This document shows positions 34,595-43,194 of a DNA stretch of 64,000 bases, one piece after another; position 1 is the first letter of the stretch, and each line of letters begins with the position of its first letter. Source of the stretch: CAYSZB01 sp964435475. GTDB taxonomy: Bacteria; Chloroflexota; Anaerolineae; Anaerolineales; Anaerolineaceae. The DNA lies in NCBI GenBank assembly GCA_964435475.1, contig CAYSZB010000004.1, positions 10,828 to 74,827 on the forward strand. The letters are read 5' to 3'. Position numbers and translations under genes: made by a program. The notes beneath the pieces were generated by a model that was not told where the DNA came from, searched no databases, and was given only the letters and a program-made list of their open reading frames with translations.

Positions 34595-35290
34595 ATGAAC
34601 ACACTTCCTGCCCTGGCAAAAACAGCACCACTTTTACGCGAAGATTTCGCCTATGATGCAATAAAAGAAGCGATCCTCAGTGGCGAACTGCTTCCCAATC
34701 AAAAGATCAGCCTGACCGCCCTGTCGCAAAGCCTGGGGGTCAGCATTATCCCGGTTAATAACGCGGTCAGAAGGCTGACCAGCGAAGGCCTGATCAAGCA
34801 GGATCCCCATCATTCTCCCTACGTAGAGGAATTTTCATCTACTGCAACCAACGAGGTGTTGATCATCCGTTATCACCTGGAGGAACTGGCTTTACGAGAA
34901 TCGGTACAGAAGATTGACGAAAGCGATCTAGATAGATTAAATACCTACATCGAACAGATGCAAGGTGCCATCGAGCAAAAAGATAATCACACATATGGAA
35001 AGCTCAACCGTGCGTTTCACATGGCGATATACGAGTACTGCGGTCTTCCCACGTTGTTGTCGATGATCGAGGACCTGTGGAACAAGGCTGAATTGAATCG
35101 CTGCCGAACTGTCTTCTACCTGGTTCCAAATATGGCTGAGCATTCGTTTGAGGAACACGTAGAACTCCTGGTCCGCATCAGGGAAAAAGATGTGGAGGGT
35201 GCAATTGAAATACTGCGCCGGCATAAAAACTACTCCCGGGTCAAGCTGTTGGAATCTTTGGAATCCCTGGATAACCAGGAGATTGCCTGA
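34595..35290 (+). CDS. GntR-family regulator, FCD subgroup
   Basis: A 231-residue FadR-type regulator. The winged helix (about 15-85) reads ISLTALSQSLGVSIIPVNNAVRRLTSEGLI. The C-terminal all-helical FCD domain carries the metal or ligand residues NRAFH, AEHSFEEH and the final RRH. FCD regulators usually respond to carboxylic acids or sugar acids. It sits between two divergent catabolic arms and is 11 bp upstream of the molybdenum-hydroxylase medium subunit, so it probably regulates both arms. The effector is unknown. Confidence 0.9.
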   Translation: MNTLPALAKTAPLLREDFAYDAIKEAILSGELLPNQKISLTALSQSLGVSIIPVNNAVRRLTSEGLIKQDPHHSPYVEEFSSTATNEVLIIRYHLEELALRESVQKIDESDLDRLNTYIEQMQGAIEQKDNHTYGKLNRAFHMAIYEYCGLPTLLSMIEDLWNKAELNRCRTVFYLVPNMAEHSFEEHVELLVRIREKDVEGAIEILRRHKNYSRVKLLESLESLDNQEIA

Positions 35291-35301
35291 ACGGGTCACT
35301 C

Positions 35302-36162
35302 ATGCGATCATTTACGTATCATCGCCCTGAAAACCTTAATACCTTGTTTGAATTGATACAGCAATACAGGCCTGATTTTCGCCTGTTGGCAGGTGGGACG
35401 GACCTTCTGGTGCGCCTGAAATCCGGGAGGATCACTCCTGAAGCAGTCATCGATATTAAAGGCATCCCTGATCTGCAGGGTGGTATTCAGCAGACAAATG
35501 ATTCACTGATCATCGCCGGTTTGACACTGATGGCTGTCCTTGAGTCGGATCCGCTTATCAAGAATTTATTTCCGGCTCTGGCAGAAGCTGTGCACAATGT
35601 AGGTTCTGTCCAGATCCGCAACCGGGCGACAATTGCGGGTAACATCTGCAATGCTTCGCCTGCTGCTGACAGCGCCCCTGCGCTGTTGATCTACAATGCA
35701 CAGGTCAACTGCATTTCTCCACGCGGTGAGAGGCTTGTACCGCTCCATCAATTCATTTCCAGCCCGGGCAGAACAGCACTTGCCGCGGATGAACTGGTCA
35801 AAGAGATCGTTCTGCCAATCCCCCCGGCCAACCAGGCAGCGGCATTCTACAGGCTGACCCGCCGCAAGGGTGTGGACCTGGCGACGATCAATCTCTGCTG
35901 CCAGGTAAGCACCACAGGCCTGACACGTTTTGCTTTGGGGGCTGTAGGCCCGGTACCATTCATTGTGGAGGAAAAAGAAGGCCTTCTTGCCAGGACAGAT
36001 GTCAGTATTGAAGAAAAGCATGACCTGATTGACGCCCTGATGCAAAAGGCAGCGCCCATCACCGATGTGCGTGCCAGCCGTGAATACCGGCAGGCTATGC
36101 TGACAGTCCTGGGAAAACGGGCATTGAGCATGGCTTTGGAACGATTACGGGCTCTCCAATAG
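35302..36162 (+). CDS. FAD-binding medium subunit of a xanthine dehydrogenase-family molybdenum hydroxylase
   Basis: A 286-residue CoxM/XdhB-type subunit. The FAD-diphosphate motifs LLAGGTDLLVRLKSG and TIAGNICNASPAADSAP are present, with the C-terminal CO-dehydrogenase flavoprotein domain after residue 175. There is no insertion for a 4Fe-4S cluster of the kind found in 4-hydroxybenzoyl-CoA reductase. It accepts electrons from the 2Fe-2S subunit and passes them to NAD+ or another carrier. It is followed 8 bp later by the small subunit, while the large subunit is displaced to 39592. Confidence 0.93.
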   Translation: MRSFTYHRPENLNTLFELIQQYRPDFRLLAGGTDLLVRLKSGRITPEAVIDIKGIPDLQGGIQQTNDSLIIAGLTLMAVLESDPLIKNLFPALAEAVHNVGSVQIRNRATIAGNICNASPAADSAPALLIYNAQVNCISPRGERLVPLHQFISSPGRTALAADELVKEIVLPIPPANQAAAFYRLTRRKGVDLATINLCCQVSTTGLTRFALGAVGPVPFIVEEKEGLLARTDVSIEEKHDLIDALMQKAAPITDVRASREYRQAMLTVLGKRALSMALERLRALQ

Positions 36163-36170
36163 GAATTATT

Positions 36171-36662
36171 GTGGATAAGCGAACTTTACATAACATAAGA
36201 TTAACCATCAACCGGAAACCTTACACAATTGATGTGCAGTCACATCATACCCTTCTGGAAGTGCTGCGCGATCAGCTGGATATCACCGGTCCCAAGGAGT
36301 GCTGTGGGGTGGGTGAGTGTGGAGCATGCACCATTCTGCTAAATGGCAAGGCGGTCAACGCCTGCCTGATCCTGGCGGTTGAGGCGGACGGAACCGAGAT
36401 CGTCACCATCGAAGGTTTGGGTGGTCCGGATAACCTTTCCCCGATGCAAAAAGCCTTTATCGATGCTGGCGCAGTGCAGTGCGGCTTTTGCACACCCGGA
36501 ATGATCATGGCAGCGCAGTACCTGATCAATACCAACCCCGATCCCACGGAGGAAGAGATCCGTGTGGCGCTGGCGGGCAATCTTTGCCGCTGCACCGGCT
36601 ACAGTCGCATCATTGAAGCTGTATTATCCGTTTCTAAACAGATGAGGCCCAAGGAGAACTAA
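36171..36662 (+). CDS. 2Fe-2S small subunit of the molybdenum hydroxylase
   Basis: A 163-residue XdhC/CoxS-type iron-sulphur subunit with two clusters. The ferredoxin-like cluster uses Cys45, Cys50, Cys53 and Cys65 (C-x4-C-x2-C-x11-C). The second uses Cys104, Cys107, Cys139 and Cys141 (CGFC ... CRC). All eight ligands are present. It starts with GTG at 36171, supported by AGGAATT six bases upstream. It carries electrons from the molybdenum centre to the FAD subunit, and its stop overlaps the next start by 1 bp. Confidence 0.95.
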   Translation: MDKRTLHNIRLTINRKPYTIDVQSHHTLLEVLRDQLDITGPKECCGVGECGACTILLNGKAVNACLILAVEADGTEIVTIEGLGGPDNLSPMQKAFIDAGAVQCGFCTPGMIMAAQYLINTNPDPTEEEIRVALAGNLCRCTGYSRIIEAVLSVSKQMRPKEN

Positions 36663-37537
36663 TGGTTATCACCAATAACGTTGTTGATAATGCATTATCC
36701 AGGTTGATGACCAGGGCCAACGCTTCCAACCTGACCTCGCTACGCCTTAAAGACTGGCCCAAGGTGATCGATTGGCAGGTGGACGGCCTGTCCCACTTCT
36801 GGGTCTCCGATGGCAAACAGTTCCTGGTCTCGGACCCGGTGAAAGCGGACTTTATCCTAAAGTTATCTACCGAAACCCTTGTGCGTATTGCTGAAGGCAA
36901 GCTGCCTTTCTTTATTGGTCTGTGGGGAACAGGCGATATCGCATTTGAAGGTTCATTCTCGGATGCCTATCGGCTGGGATATGTATTCTTAAGCGATCGG
37001 AGGCAGCGCCGGGTGATCTTTATCAGCCATTGCTGGCTGAACATCAACACGCGTTTCCCTGAGGGATGTGCTTTTGAGGGTGCCAATGTTCCGCTGATCA
37101 CGACTCTGTTGGACAGCGGCCTGGGGATCATCCAGATGCCCTGTCCGGAGTATGAATGCCTGGGCCTGGAGAAATGGAAGTATGGCGAGATCATTAATGA
37201 TGATCTACGGGCATGTTTCAGGAAGCAGGCGCAGGTTGTCTTGAAACAGATCAAGGATTATAGTGACCTGGGGTTTGAGATCGTAGGTGTTTTGGGGATG
37301 AATCCCAGCCCTTCCTGCGGTGTGGACGTGGCAAAAGGTAAAGGTACGATGTTGGGCACGAGCCGGGACACCTCTGAACAGGCAGAGCCTGGGATCTTCA
37401 TGGAAGAATTGAAATACCTGCTGACCAGTGAAGGAATAGATGACATTCGTTTCTTTGCCGTTCGGCGAACATTGATCGGTGAAGCTGGATTGGATGAAAA
37501 GATCGCCGCTTTGCGTGATTTCATCCGATTGAAGTAA
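36662..37537 (+). CDS. SCP2-domain fused to a TudS/DUF523-like putative desulfidase
   Basis: A 291-residue two-part protein. Residues 1-105 resemble an SCP2 sterol-binding domain (FILKLSTETLVRIAEGK ... GDIAFEGSFSDAYRLG). Residues 117-291 resemble TudS-type putative desulfidases (DUF523-like), with candidate 4Fe-4S ligands Cys124 (SHCWLN), Cys161 (MPCPE) and Cys219 (SPSCG). TudS proteins remove sulphur from thiouracil in characterised cases; this subgroup is not characterised to my knowledge. It overlaps the small-subunit gene by 1 bp and lies inside a molybdenum-hydroxylase operon, so it may process the substrate or help cofactor sulphuration. Both roles are inference. Confidence 0.75.
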   Translation: MVITNNVVDNALSRLMTRANASNLTSLRLKDWPKVIDWQVDGLSHFWVSDGKQFLVSDPVKADFILKLSTETLVRIAEGKLPFFIGLWGTGDIAFEGSFSDAYRLGYVFLSDRRQRRVIFISHCWLNINTRFPEGCAFEGANVPLITTLLDSGLGIIQMPCPEYECLGLEKWKYGEIINDDLRACFRKQAQVVLKQIKDYSDLGFEIVGVLGMNPSPSCGVDVAKGKGTMLGTSRDTSEQAEPGIFMEELKYLLTSEGIDDIRFFAVRRTLIGEAGLDEKIAALRDFIRLK

Positions 37538-37558
37538 AAATAAAAAAGGAGAAGAGAT

Positions 37559-38320
37559 ATGACACGACTTATTGACCTGAGTTTGCCCCATCAAAACGAT
37601 GCAAGCGAACCCTATCCCCCAACCATTACCCATACGACGCACGCTGACGGCGCACGCCGTTTAGCCAAGCTGGCAAAGATCGAACCAGATGACTTCGAAG
37701 ACAGCATGGCGCTGGCCTCCGACCAGGTCACCGCCAGCACCCATTCCGGGACGCATGTGGATGCTCCCTGGCATTACGGCCCGACTGTGGATGGCAAGCC
37801 ATCCAAAACGATTGACGAGGTGCCACTGGAGTGGTGTTATGGTAATGGTGTGGTGCTGGATTTTCGCCACCTGGAAGAAGGTTCAGAAATAAAAGTGGAT
37901 GATGTCAAAGCAGCTCTGAAAAAGATCGATTACACCCTGCAGGCAAATGATATTGTCCTGGTCCAGACCGGCGCGGATAAATTCTGGGGAACCGAGCGTT
38001 ACCTGCCAGCCCAATCCGGCCTGGGAATGGATGCGACCGAGTTCATTCTGGATCATGGCGTCAAGGCGATCGGAATTGATGGATGGGGATTGGACCGCCC
38101 GGTGGCCAAAATGGCCGAATCCTATCACAGGACTGGAAACAAGAAAGACCTGTGGCCGTCACATTTCTATGGACGAAAAAGAGAATACATCCAGATCGAA
38201 AAAATGGCCAACCTGGATAAAATACCCACCCCGACCGGTTTTAAAGTTGCCGTATTCCCGATCAAGATCGAACGTGGTTCTGCCGGGTGGACCCGTGCAG
38301 TAGCAATTATTGAAGACTAG
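37559..38320 (+). CDS. Cyclase-family metal-dependent hydrolase (kynurenine formamidase-like)
   Basis: A 253-residue cyclase-family protein with the metal and catalytic motif HSGTHVDAPWHYG (His62, His66, Asp68, His72). It resembles kynurenine formamidase and isatin hydrolase, which open or hydrolyse cyclic amides and N-formyl groups. A strong AAAAAGGAG precedes the ATG. Its place between molybdenum-hydroxylase subunits points to hydrolytic ring opening after hydroxylation, an inference from family chemistry. Confidence 0.88.
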   Translation: MTRLIDLSLPHQNDASEPYPPTITHTTHADGARRLAKLAKIEPDDFEDSMALASDQVTASTHSGTHVDAPWHYGPTVDGKPSKTIDEVPLEWCYGNGVVLDFRHLEEGSEIKVDDVKAALKKIDYTLQANDIVLVQTGADKFWGTERYLPAQSGLGMDATEFILDHGVKAIGIDGWGLDRPVAKMAESYHRTGNKKDLWPSHFYGRKREYIQIEKMANLDKIPTPTGFKVAVFPIKIERGSAGWTRAVAIIED

Positions 38321-38340
38321 CAGGAGCAGAAGGAAAAATT

Positions 38341-39552
38341 ATGGACGAAAAATTGTTTCACAACGAGAATTATTGGGTCAGCCCCTACAATTATTTTGAT
38401 GAAGTTCGGGCACAGTTTAACTTGCCAAAGACGGTGAAATTTCACGATGTCACCCTGCGTGACGGTGAACAAAGCCCGGGTGTGGCATTCCGCGCGGATG
38501 AAAAAGTGCAGATCGCCAAAATGCTGGATGAACTGGGTGTGGATCGCATCGAAGTGGCGCTGCCTGCGGTTTCTGAAGACGACAAGTTGGCTACCAAGGG
38601 CGTTGTTGCCCTGCGACCCAATGCCAAGGTGTTTGTGCTGTGCCGTGGTATGGCCAGCGATGTCGAATTGGCGCTTGAGTGTGGTGTCGATGGCATCATC
38701 CTGGAACTGCCGGTCGGCATTCCACGGCTGAAATACCAATTCCCCAACTGGACCGAAGATGATGTGGTCCAGAAAGCTGCCCATTGGGCAAAATTCGCCA
38801 AAAGCAAGGGTCTGGAGGTTGTGCTCTTCCCGATGGATTGCACCCGGTCACGGCCTGAATTCTTTACCCGTGTACTGACCGAGGTCGGCGCCCTGCCAGA
38901 GGTGGATGGCGTCAGCCTGGTGGATACTTCGGGTTCGTTGAGCCCACAGGCTGCTGTTTACCTGGTCAAACAGATGAAAGAGATCACCCACAAACGCATT
39001 GAAGTCCATACCCACACCGATTTTGGCATGGGTGTTGCGACTTCGCTGGCAGCCCTCACTGCAGGCGCAGAAGTAATCCATGCTTCGGTTGGTGGATTGG
39101 GTGAGCGCACCGGCAACACACCCCTGGACGAGGTTGCGGTTTCTGCCAAAACACTTTATGGTGTGGATAGCAATATCAAATTCGAAAAGCTGTACGACAT
39201 CTCTCATCAGATCCTGAAGATCAGCAAATTCCAGGTGGCAGATTCAAAGGCTGTAATCGGTGAACGTGCATTTACCAGGGAATCCGGCATGGGTGTTGAC
39301 CTGGTCAAGACACAACCCCTGGCATTATTCGGCCTGACCCCAACCTGGGTTGGACAGCAACCGCAGTATGTTTTGGGTAAAAAATCGGGCATCGCCTCGG
39401 TTGAAATGAAACTGGAAGACCTGGGCATGGCAGCGCTGGATGATGCAAAGAAGAACCTGGTCCTGACCAGGGTTAAAGAACTCGGTTTAAAGAAAAAAGG
39501 CCTGGTCACGGATGAAGAATTCGTTGCCATTGTGAAAGAAGTGCTGGCTTAG
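38341..39552 (+). CDS. Isopropylmalate/homocitrate synthase-like (HMGL family) enzyme
   Basis: A 403-residue DRE-TIM metallolyase. The signature Arg40-Asp41 in TLRDGEQSPG and the metal-binding HTHTDFGMG are intact, followed by the GERTGNTPLDE block of the synthase branch. It lacks the long LeuA regulatory domain, so it is nearer NifV/AksA/citramalate size. Such enzymes condense acetyl-CoA with a 2-oxoacid, or run in reverse as lyases. A biosynthetic leucine or nitrogenase role is not supported by neighbours; a catabolic aldol or retro-aldol step in this pathway is the likely reading. Confidence 0.85.
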   Translation: MDEKLFHNENYWVSPYNYFDEVRAQFNLPKTVKFHDVTLRDGEQSPGVAFRADEKVQIAKMLDELGVDRIEVALPAVSEDDKLATKGVVALRPNAKVFVLCRGMASDVELALECGVDGIILELPVGIPRLKYQFPNWTEDDVVQKAAHWAKFAKSKGLEVVLFPMDCTRSRPEFFTRVLTEVGALPEVDGVSLVDTSGSLSPQAAVYLVKQMKEITHKRIEVHTHTDFGMGVATSLAALTAGAEVIHASVGGLGERTGNTPLDEVAVSAKTLYGVDSNIKFEKLYDISHQILKISKFQVADSKAVIGERAFTRESGMGVDLVKTQPLALFGLTPTWVGQQPQYVLGKKSGIASVEMKLEDLGMAALDDAKKNLVLTRVKELGLKKKGLVTDEEFVAIVKEVLA

Positions 39553-39591
39553 GTAAAAACCAGGTCAATAGAAGGTAGAAGAGAAGCGGCT

Positions 39592-41826
39592 ATGGCGAAA
39601 ATTGGTGAATCAACAGCCCGTGTAGGTGTCGAAGAACGTGTCAACGGCGCTTTAAAGTATGCGGCGGACATGAAATTCCCCAATACCTTACATGTCAAGT
39701 TGGTACGCCTGGATGTCGCTCATGCCCGTATCATCTCAATAGATACATCGGCAGCTTGCCAGATTCCCGGTGTGCAATACGTTTTTACGGACAGGGATCT
39801 TCCCGATCCCATGCCGCGCTATGGTCCATTCCTTGAAGACCAACCGCTCATTGCCACGGGGGAGGTTAAATTCTTTGGCGATCCTGTGGCTGCTGTGGTC
39901 GCTGAAAGCGAAGACATCGCTGAGGAAGCATCGAAATTGGTCAAGGTGGAATTTGAGGAACTGCCAGGAGTGTATACCTTGCAGCGGGCTCTTGCTCCTG
40001 ACGCACCTTTGGTGCAGGATCCATCCATCCGCGTCAGGCAAGATTTGGCACACACCAATATATTAGATGAATGGACCTTTGGATGGGGAGAACCGGAAAA
40101 GTCATCCGCTGAATTGGTTCTGGAAGACGAATTTTCCTTCCCAATGACGACCCACTTTGCCATTGAGCCGCATGTCTTTATAGCAGCCCCTGAACATGAC
40201 GGTGTGTGTGTCTGGAGTACTGTACAGCATCCATTCCTCCTGCGGCGGGTCATATCACGATCGTTAAAAATGCCGCTGGCCAAGGTCCGGGTCATCCCCA
40301 CTGAATTGGGCGGCGGGTTTGGCGGAAAAGGCTACCCAAAATTTGAGCCATTGCTTGCTTATATGGCATTGAAACTTGACAGACCTGTGCGCCTGCGACT
40401 GAGCCTGGAAGAGACTTTCCTTTTGGGCAGGCGAAACTCCAGCCTGATCCGGGTGCGAGCTGGTTTTCTCCCGGATGGCAAGCTTTCCTTTATGCAGCTA
40501 CATGCTGACTATCTTATCGGTGCATATGCCAATGCTTCTCCCCGCGTGGTGGCAAAGGCAGCCCTGGCGGGTTGCGGCTTGTACAATCCACCGAATGTCC
40601 ATATCCATGCCCGGGCGATCCTTTCACACACAGTGCCTGGAACGGCATTTCGGGGCTTTGGCTCGCCGCAGTTCATGTGGGCACTTGATTCGATCATGGA
40701 CATGGCAGCGAAAAAATTGAACATGGATCGTCTAGAGTTGCGCTTGAAGAATATGCCAAAAAAGGGTGAGGTGTTCATCCATGGAGAAAAGCCTTGTGAT
40801 GGTGATTGGGCGGAGGGCTTGACCAAAGCTGCAAAAGCCATTGGTTGGGGCACCCCGCTTCCGAAGAATCACGGTCGCGGCCTGGGCATTGGTATTAAAA
40901 CACCCGCGCCGGCAACTGTATCTCAAGCCATGGTGCGCATGCACCATGATGGCAGCCTTACCGTGTTGGTTGGAACGACAGAAATGGGGCAGGGTGCACG
41001 AACAGTTTTATCCCAGATCGCTTCTGATGCCATGAGTATCCCGATGGATCGCATCGGCATTATCAATGGCGACACAGGTATAGTCCCCTTTGATTCGGTC
41101 ACAGCTTCCAGCCGTTCAACTGTTTTCATGGGCAACGCCATCCAGCTGGCTTGCCAGGACCTGAAGAACCAATTATCCCAGTTAACCCGGGAATATTTTA
41201 AAGTAAAACCAGAAGATGTACGTTTTACAGAAGGCAAAATCAGGATACCAGGCAGATTGATTGAATATACAGATGTGCTCTTTGCCCACTTTGGCGTCTT
41301 TTCGGGTGAACTGTTTGGTATTGGCACATACAAAGAAGACCGAGTCTCAGCACATCCCCTTGGTGGTGGTGTGTCCTTCTACGAGGTGATTTTTGCGGGG
41401 GCAGAGGTTGAGGTCGACCCGGAAACCGGTTTTGTGACAGTTAAAAAGCTGGTAACTGTCGGCGACATTGGCAAGGCTATCAATCCTTCTTTAGTCGAAG
41501 CCCAGGACGAAGGCGGCGCTATTCAAGGATTAGGGCATTCTATTATGGAACATCTCATCATGGATAAGAAAGGCAGGATCCTCAATCTGGGCGCTTTGGA
41601 TTATCGTATTCCAACGACCATGGATACGCCTGTTTTATTGAAGTCCCTGCTGGTTGAGAACAGGGATGGATCTGGTCCCTCAGGAGCAAAAGGTACTGGT
41701 GAAAGCGGTATAATTCCCATCGGTTCTGCTATTGGCCTGGCAGTTGGTGAAGCAACGGATATGTTTTTTCATGAATTACCATTGACGCCTGAACATGTGT
41801 GGAAAGGGTTGCAGAATCGGTTATGA
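39592..41826 (+). CDS. Molybdenum-binding large subunit of the xanthine dehydrogenase-family hydroxylase
   Basis: A 744-residue catalytic subunit binding molybdopterin. It has the family motifs GGGFGGKG, GTAFRGFGSPQ, GTTEMGQGA, SSRSTVFMG and the active-site GTGES with Glu704. The AFRGFGSPQ form matches xanthine dehydrogenase-like rather than CO dehydrogenase enzymes (which have CSFR). It hydroxylates a C-H bond, usually in an N-heterocycle or aldehyde, with water as oxygen donor. It is separated from its medium and small subunits by three genes, which is unusual. No XdhC or MobA maturation gene is in the window. Confidence 0.95.
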   Translation: MAKIGESTARVGVEERVNGALKYAADMKFPNTLHVKLVRLDVAHARIISIDTSAACQIPGVQYVFTDRDLPDPMPRYGPFLEDQPLIATGEVKFFGDPVAAVVAESEDIAEEASKLVKVEFEELPGVYTLQRALAPDAPLVQDPSIRVRQDLAHTNILDEWTFGWGEPEKSSAELVLEDEFSFPMTTHFAIEPHVFIAAPEHDGVCVWSTVQHPFLLRRVISRSLKMPLAKVRVIPTELGGGFGGKGYPKFEPLLAYMALKLDRPVRLRLSLEETFLLGRRNSSLIRVRAGFLPDGKLSFMQLHADYLIGAYANASPRVVAKAALAGCGLYNPPNVHIHARAILSHTVPGTAFRGFGSPQFMWALDSIMDMAAKKLNMDRLELRLKNMPKKGEVFIHGEKPCDGDWAEGLTKAAKAIGWGTPLPKNHGRGLGIGIKTPAPATVSQAMVRMHHDGSLTVLVGTTEMGQGARTVLSQIASDAMSIPMDRIGIINGDTGIVPFDSVTASSRSTVFMGNAIQLACQDLKNQLSQLTREYFKVKPEDVRFTEGKIRIPGRLIEYTDVLFAHFGVFSGELFGIGTYKEDRVSAHPLGGGVSFYEVIFAGAEVEVDPETGFVTVKKLVTVGDIGKAINPSLVEAQDEGGAIQGLGHSIMEHLIMDKKGRILNLGALDYRIPTTMDTPVLLKSLLVENRDGSGPSGAKGTGESGIIPIGSAIGLAVGEATDMFFHELPLTPEHVWKGLQNRL

Positions 41827-41946
41827 TTAAACAGATATCGTTAAACCTGTGTGACCATGCGACGAAAGGAGGTGGTTTAGAGCGCAGGAACCCAAAAAAT
41901 ATCCAAGTATTGTCGTTTTATACACAAATTTAAGAAGGAGAAAGTA

Positions 41947-43116
41947 ATGAAAAGAGTAAGTATTGTATTAGCTGTACTGCTTGTTGCAACAATGTTGCTC
42001 AGCGCATGCGCGCCCAAAGAGAAAGGCGATATCCTGATCGGTAACCTTCAGGATGAGTCTGGCCCTATGGCCGCTCTCTCCGGCGCAGTGACCCTGGGCG
42101 CCACCAAGATGGTTGACGAGATCAACGCTGCTGGTGGCATCAATGGCCGTATGCTTAAACTGGTCACCTATGATACTCGCGGTGATGTGAATGAAGCCAT
42201 CAATGCTCTCAAACGCATGATCGAACAGGATAAGGTCCCAGTAGTTCTAGGGCCACCCGTCTCCAACATCGGTATTGCCATTGCTCCGATCAGCCAGGAA
42301 CTCAAGGTCCCGATCGTGGGCTTGTTCATGGAAGACCGCTGCACCATCCAGGAAAACGGCGAAGTCTGGGATTATATGTTCCTCGCCCAGAACTCTGCTG
42401 CCCGCCAGGCACAGTCTATTGCTGCTTATGCATTGAACGAATTAGGCATCAAGAAATTTGCCATCCTCTACAACTCGGCTAACTCCTATTCTGTCGGTCT
42501 GGCTGGCCCATTTGAGGCCGCTGTTCTGGCTGCTGGTGGCGAAATCACTGCCAAGGAAACCTATGTTGGAACTGACAAGGACTTCCGTGCCCAATTAACC
42601 AAGATCAAGGCAACTGAGCCCGAAGCCCTGTACTTCCCATCATATCCTCCAGAGATCCCATTGATCCTGACCCAGTCTTATGAACTCGGGCTGGATGTGA
42701 CCATGCTGAGCAGCAACTCGGTGCCCCCAACCGGTTTTGCACCCTCAACTGATCCAGCTGCAACCACCAAAACCTTCTATCCCTACGGCATCAATGCCGG
42801 GGATCCAGAATTGGTTGATTGGGCTGCAGCCTACTCAGCTAAGTTCGATGATAAGAAGCCGCTTGCACAGTCATTTAGTGGCGCAGATGCCTTCGGCATC
42901 ATTGTTGAGGCTATTAAAGCTTGTGGTAATGATGTCACCTCTACCTGCATCTATGAAAAACTGAATGCCATGGATGAATACGAGGGCTTGCAGGGAACCT
43001 TCAAGATCGCTGCAGATACCCATCAACCGGTAGGATTGCCTATGGCAATCTTCACCATCAAAGATGGCTCTCCGCTCTTCTTAAAATGGTATACCCCTGA
43101 GGGCGAAGTTAAGTAG
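41947..43116 (+). CDS. Branched-chain amino acid-type ABC transporter substrate-binding lipoprotein
   Basis: A 389-residue LivK/AmiC-fold binding protein (type I periplasmic fold). Residues 1-20 form a lipoprotein signal peptide ending in the lipobox LSAC, with lipidated Cys21. The mature protein opens with ILIGNLQDESGPMAALSG and INAAGGINGRMLKLV, typical of this class. AAGGAGAAAGTA precedes the ATG. Family members bind amino acids, but in catabolic operons also amides, urea and aromatic acids. The ligand is likely the substrate of the molybdenum-hydroxylase pathway, by context. Confidence 0.92.
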   Translation: MKRVSIVLAVLLVATMLLSACAPKEKGDILIGNLQDESGPMAALSGAVTLGATKMVDEINAAGGINGRMLKLVTYDTRGDVNEAINALKRMIEQDKVPVVLGPPVSNIGIAIAPISQELKVPIVGLFMEDRCTIQENGEVWDYMFLAQNSAARQAQSIAAYALNELGIKKFAILYNSANSYSVGLAGPFEAAVLAAGGEITAKETYVGTDKDFRAQLTKIKATEPEALYFPSYPPEIPLILTQSYELGLDVTMLSSNSVPPTGFAPSTDPAATTKTFYPYGINAGDPELVDWAAAYSAKFDDKKPLAQSFSGADAFGIIVEAIKACGNDVTSTCIYEKLNAMDEYEGLQGTFKIAADTHQPVGLPMAIFTIKDGSPLFLKWYTPEGEVK

Positions 43117-43143
43117 TAGTAGATTTACTGATATAGTACGAAT

Positions 43144-43176
43144 ATTGGGGCTCAAATCTTGGGTTTGAGCCCCAAT
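43144..43176 (+). promoter_or_regulatory. Stem-loop between binding protein and permease genes
   Basis: A perfect 13-bp stem (43144-43156 with 43164-43176, ATTGGGGCTCAAA and its complement) closes a 7-nt loop. No T-run follows, so it more likely stabilises the upstream mRNA or partly terminates, giving more binding protein than permease. Confidence 0.75.
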
Positions 43177-43194
43177 TATGAACGAGGAGTGCGT

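Noticed and set aside
34937..35299. 120-codon minus-strand frame opposite the GntR gene
   Set aside because: It is fully antisense to a clear GntR/FCD gene, has no motif or ribosome site, and is a shadow frame.
38341..39552. Leucine biosynthesis LeuA or nitrogenase NifV
   Set aside because: It lacks the long LeuA regulatory domain, and no leu or nif genes are nearby; context is catabolic.
35302..41826. 4-hydroxybenzoyl-CoA reductase or aerobic CO dehydrogenase
   Set aside because: The medium subunit lacks the 4Fe-4S insertion of the first, and the large subunit has AFRGFGSPQ and not the CSFR active-site loop of the second.
41868..41880. AAAGGAGGTGG, a perfect ribosome-site-like string upstream of the Liv binding-protein gene
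   Set aside because: No start codon with a useful reading frame follows at proper spacing (GTG GTT TAG ends at once), and the real gene has its own AAGGAG near 41935.
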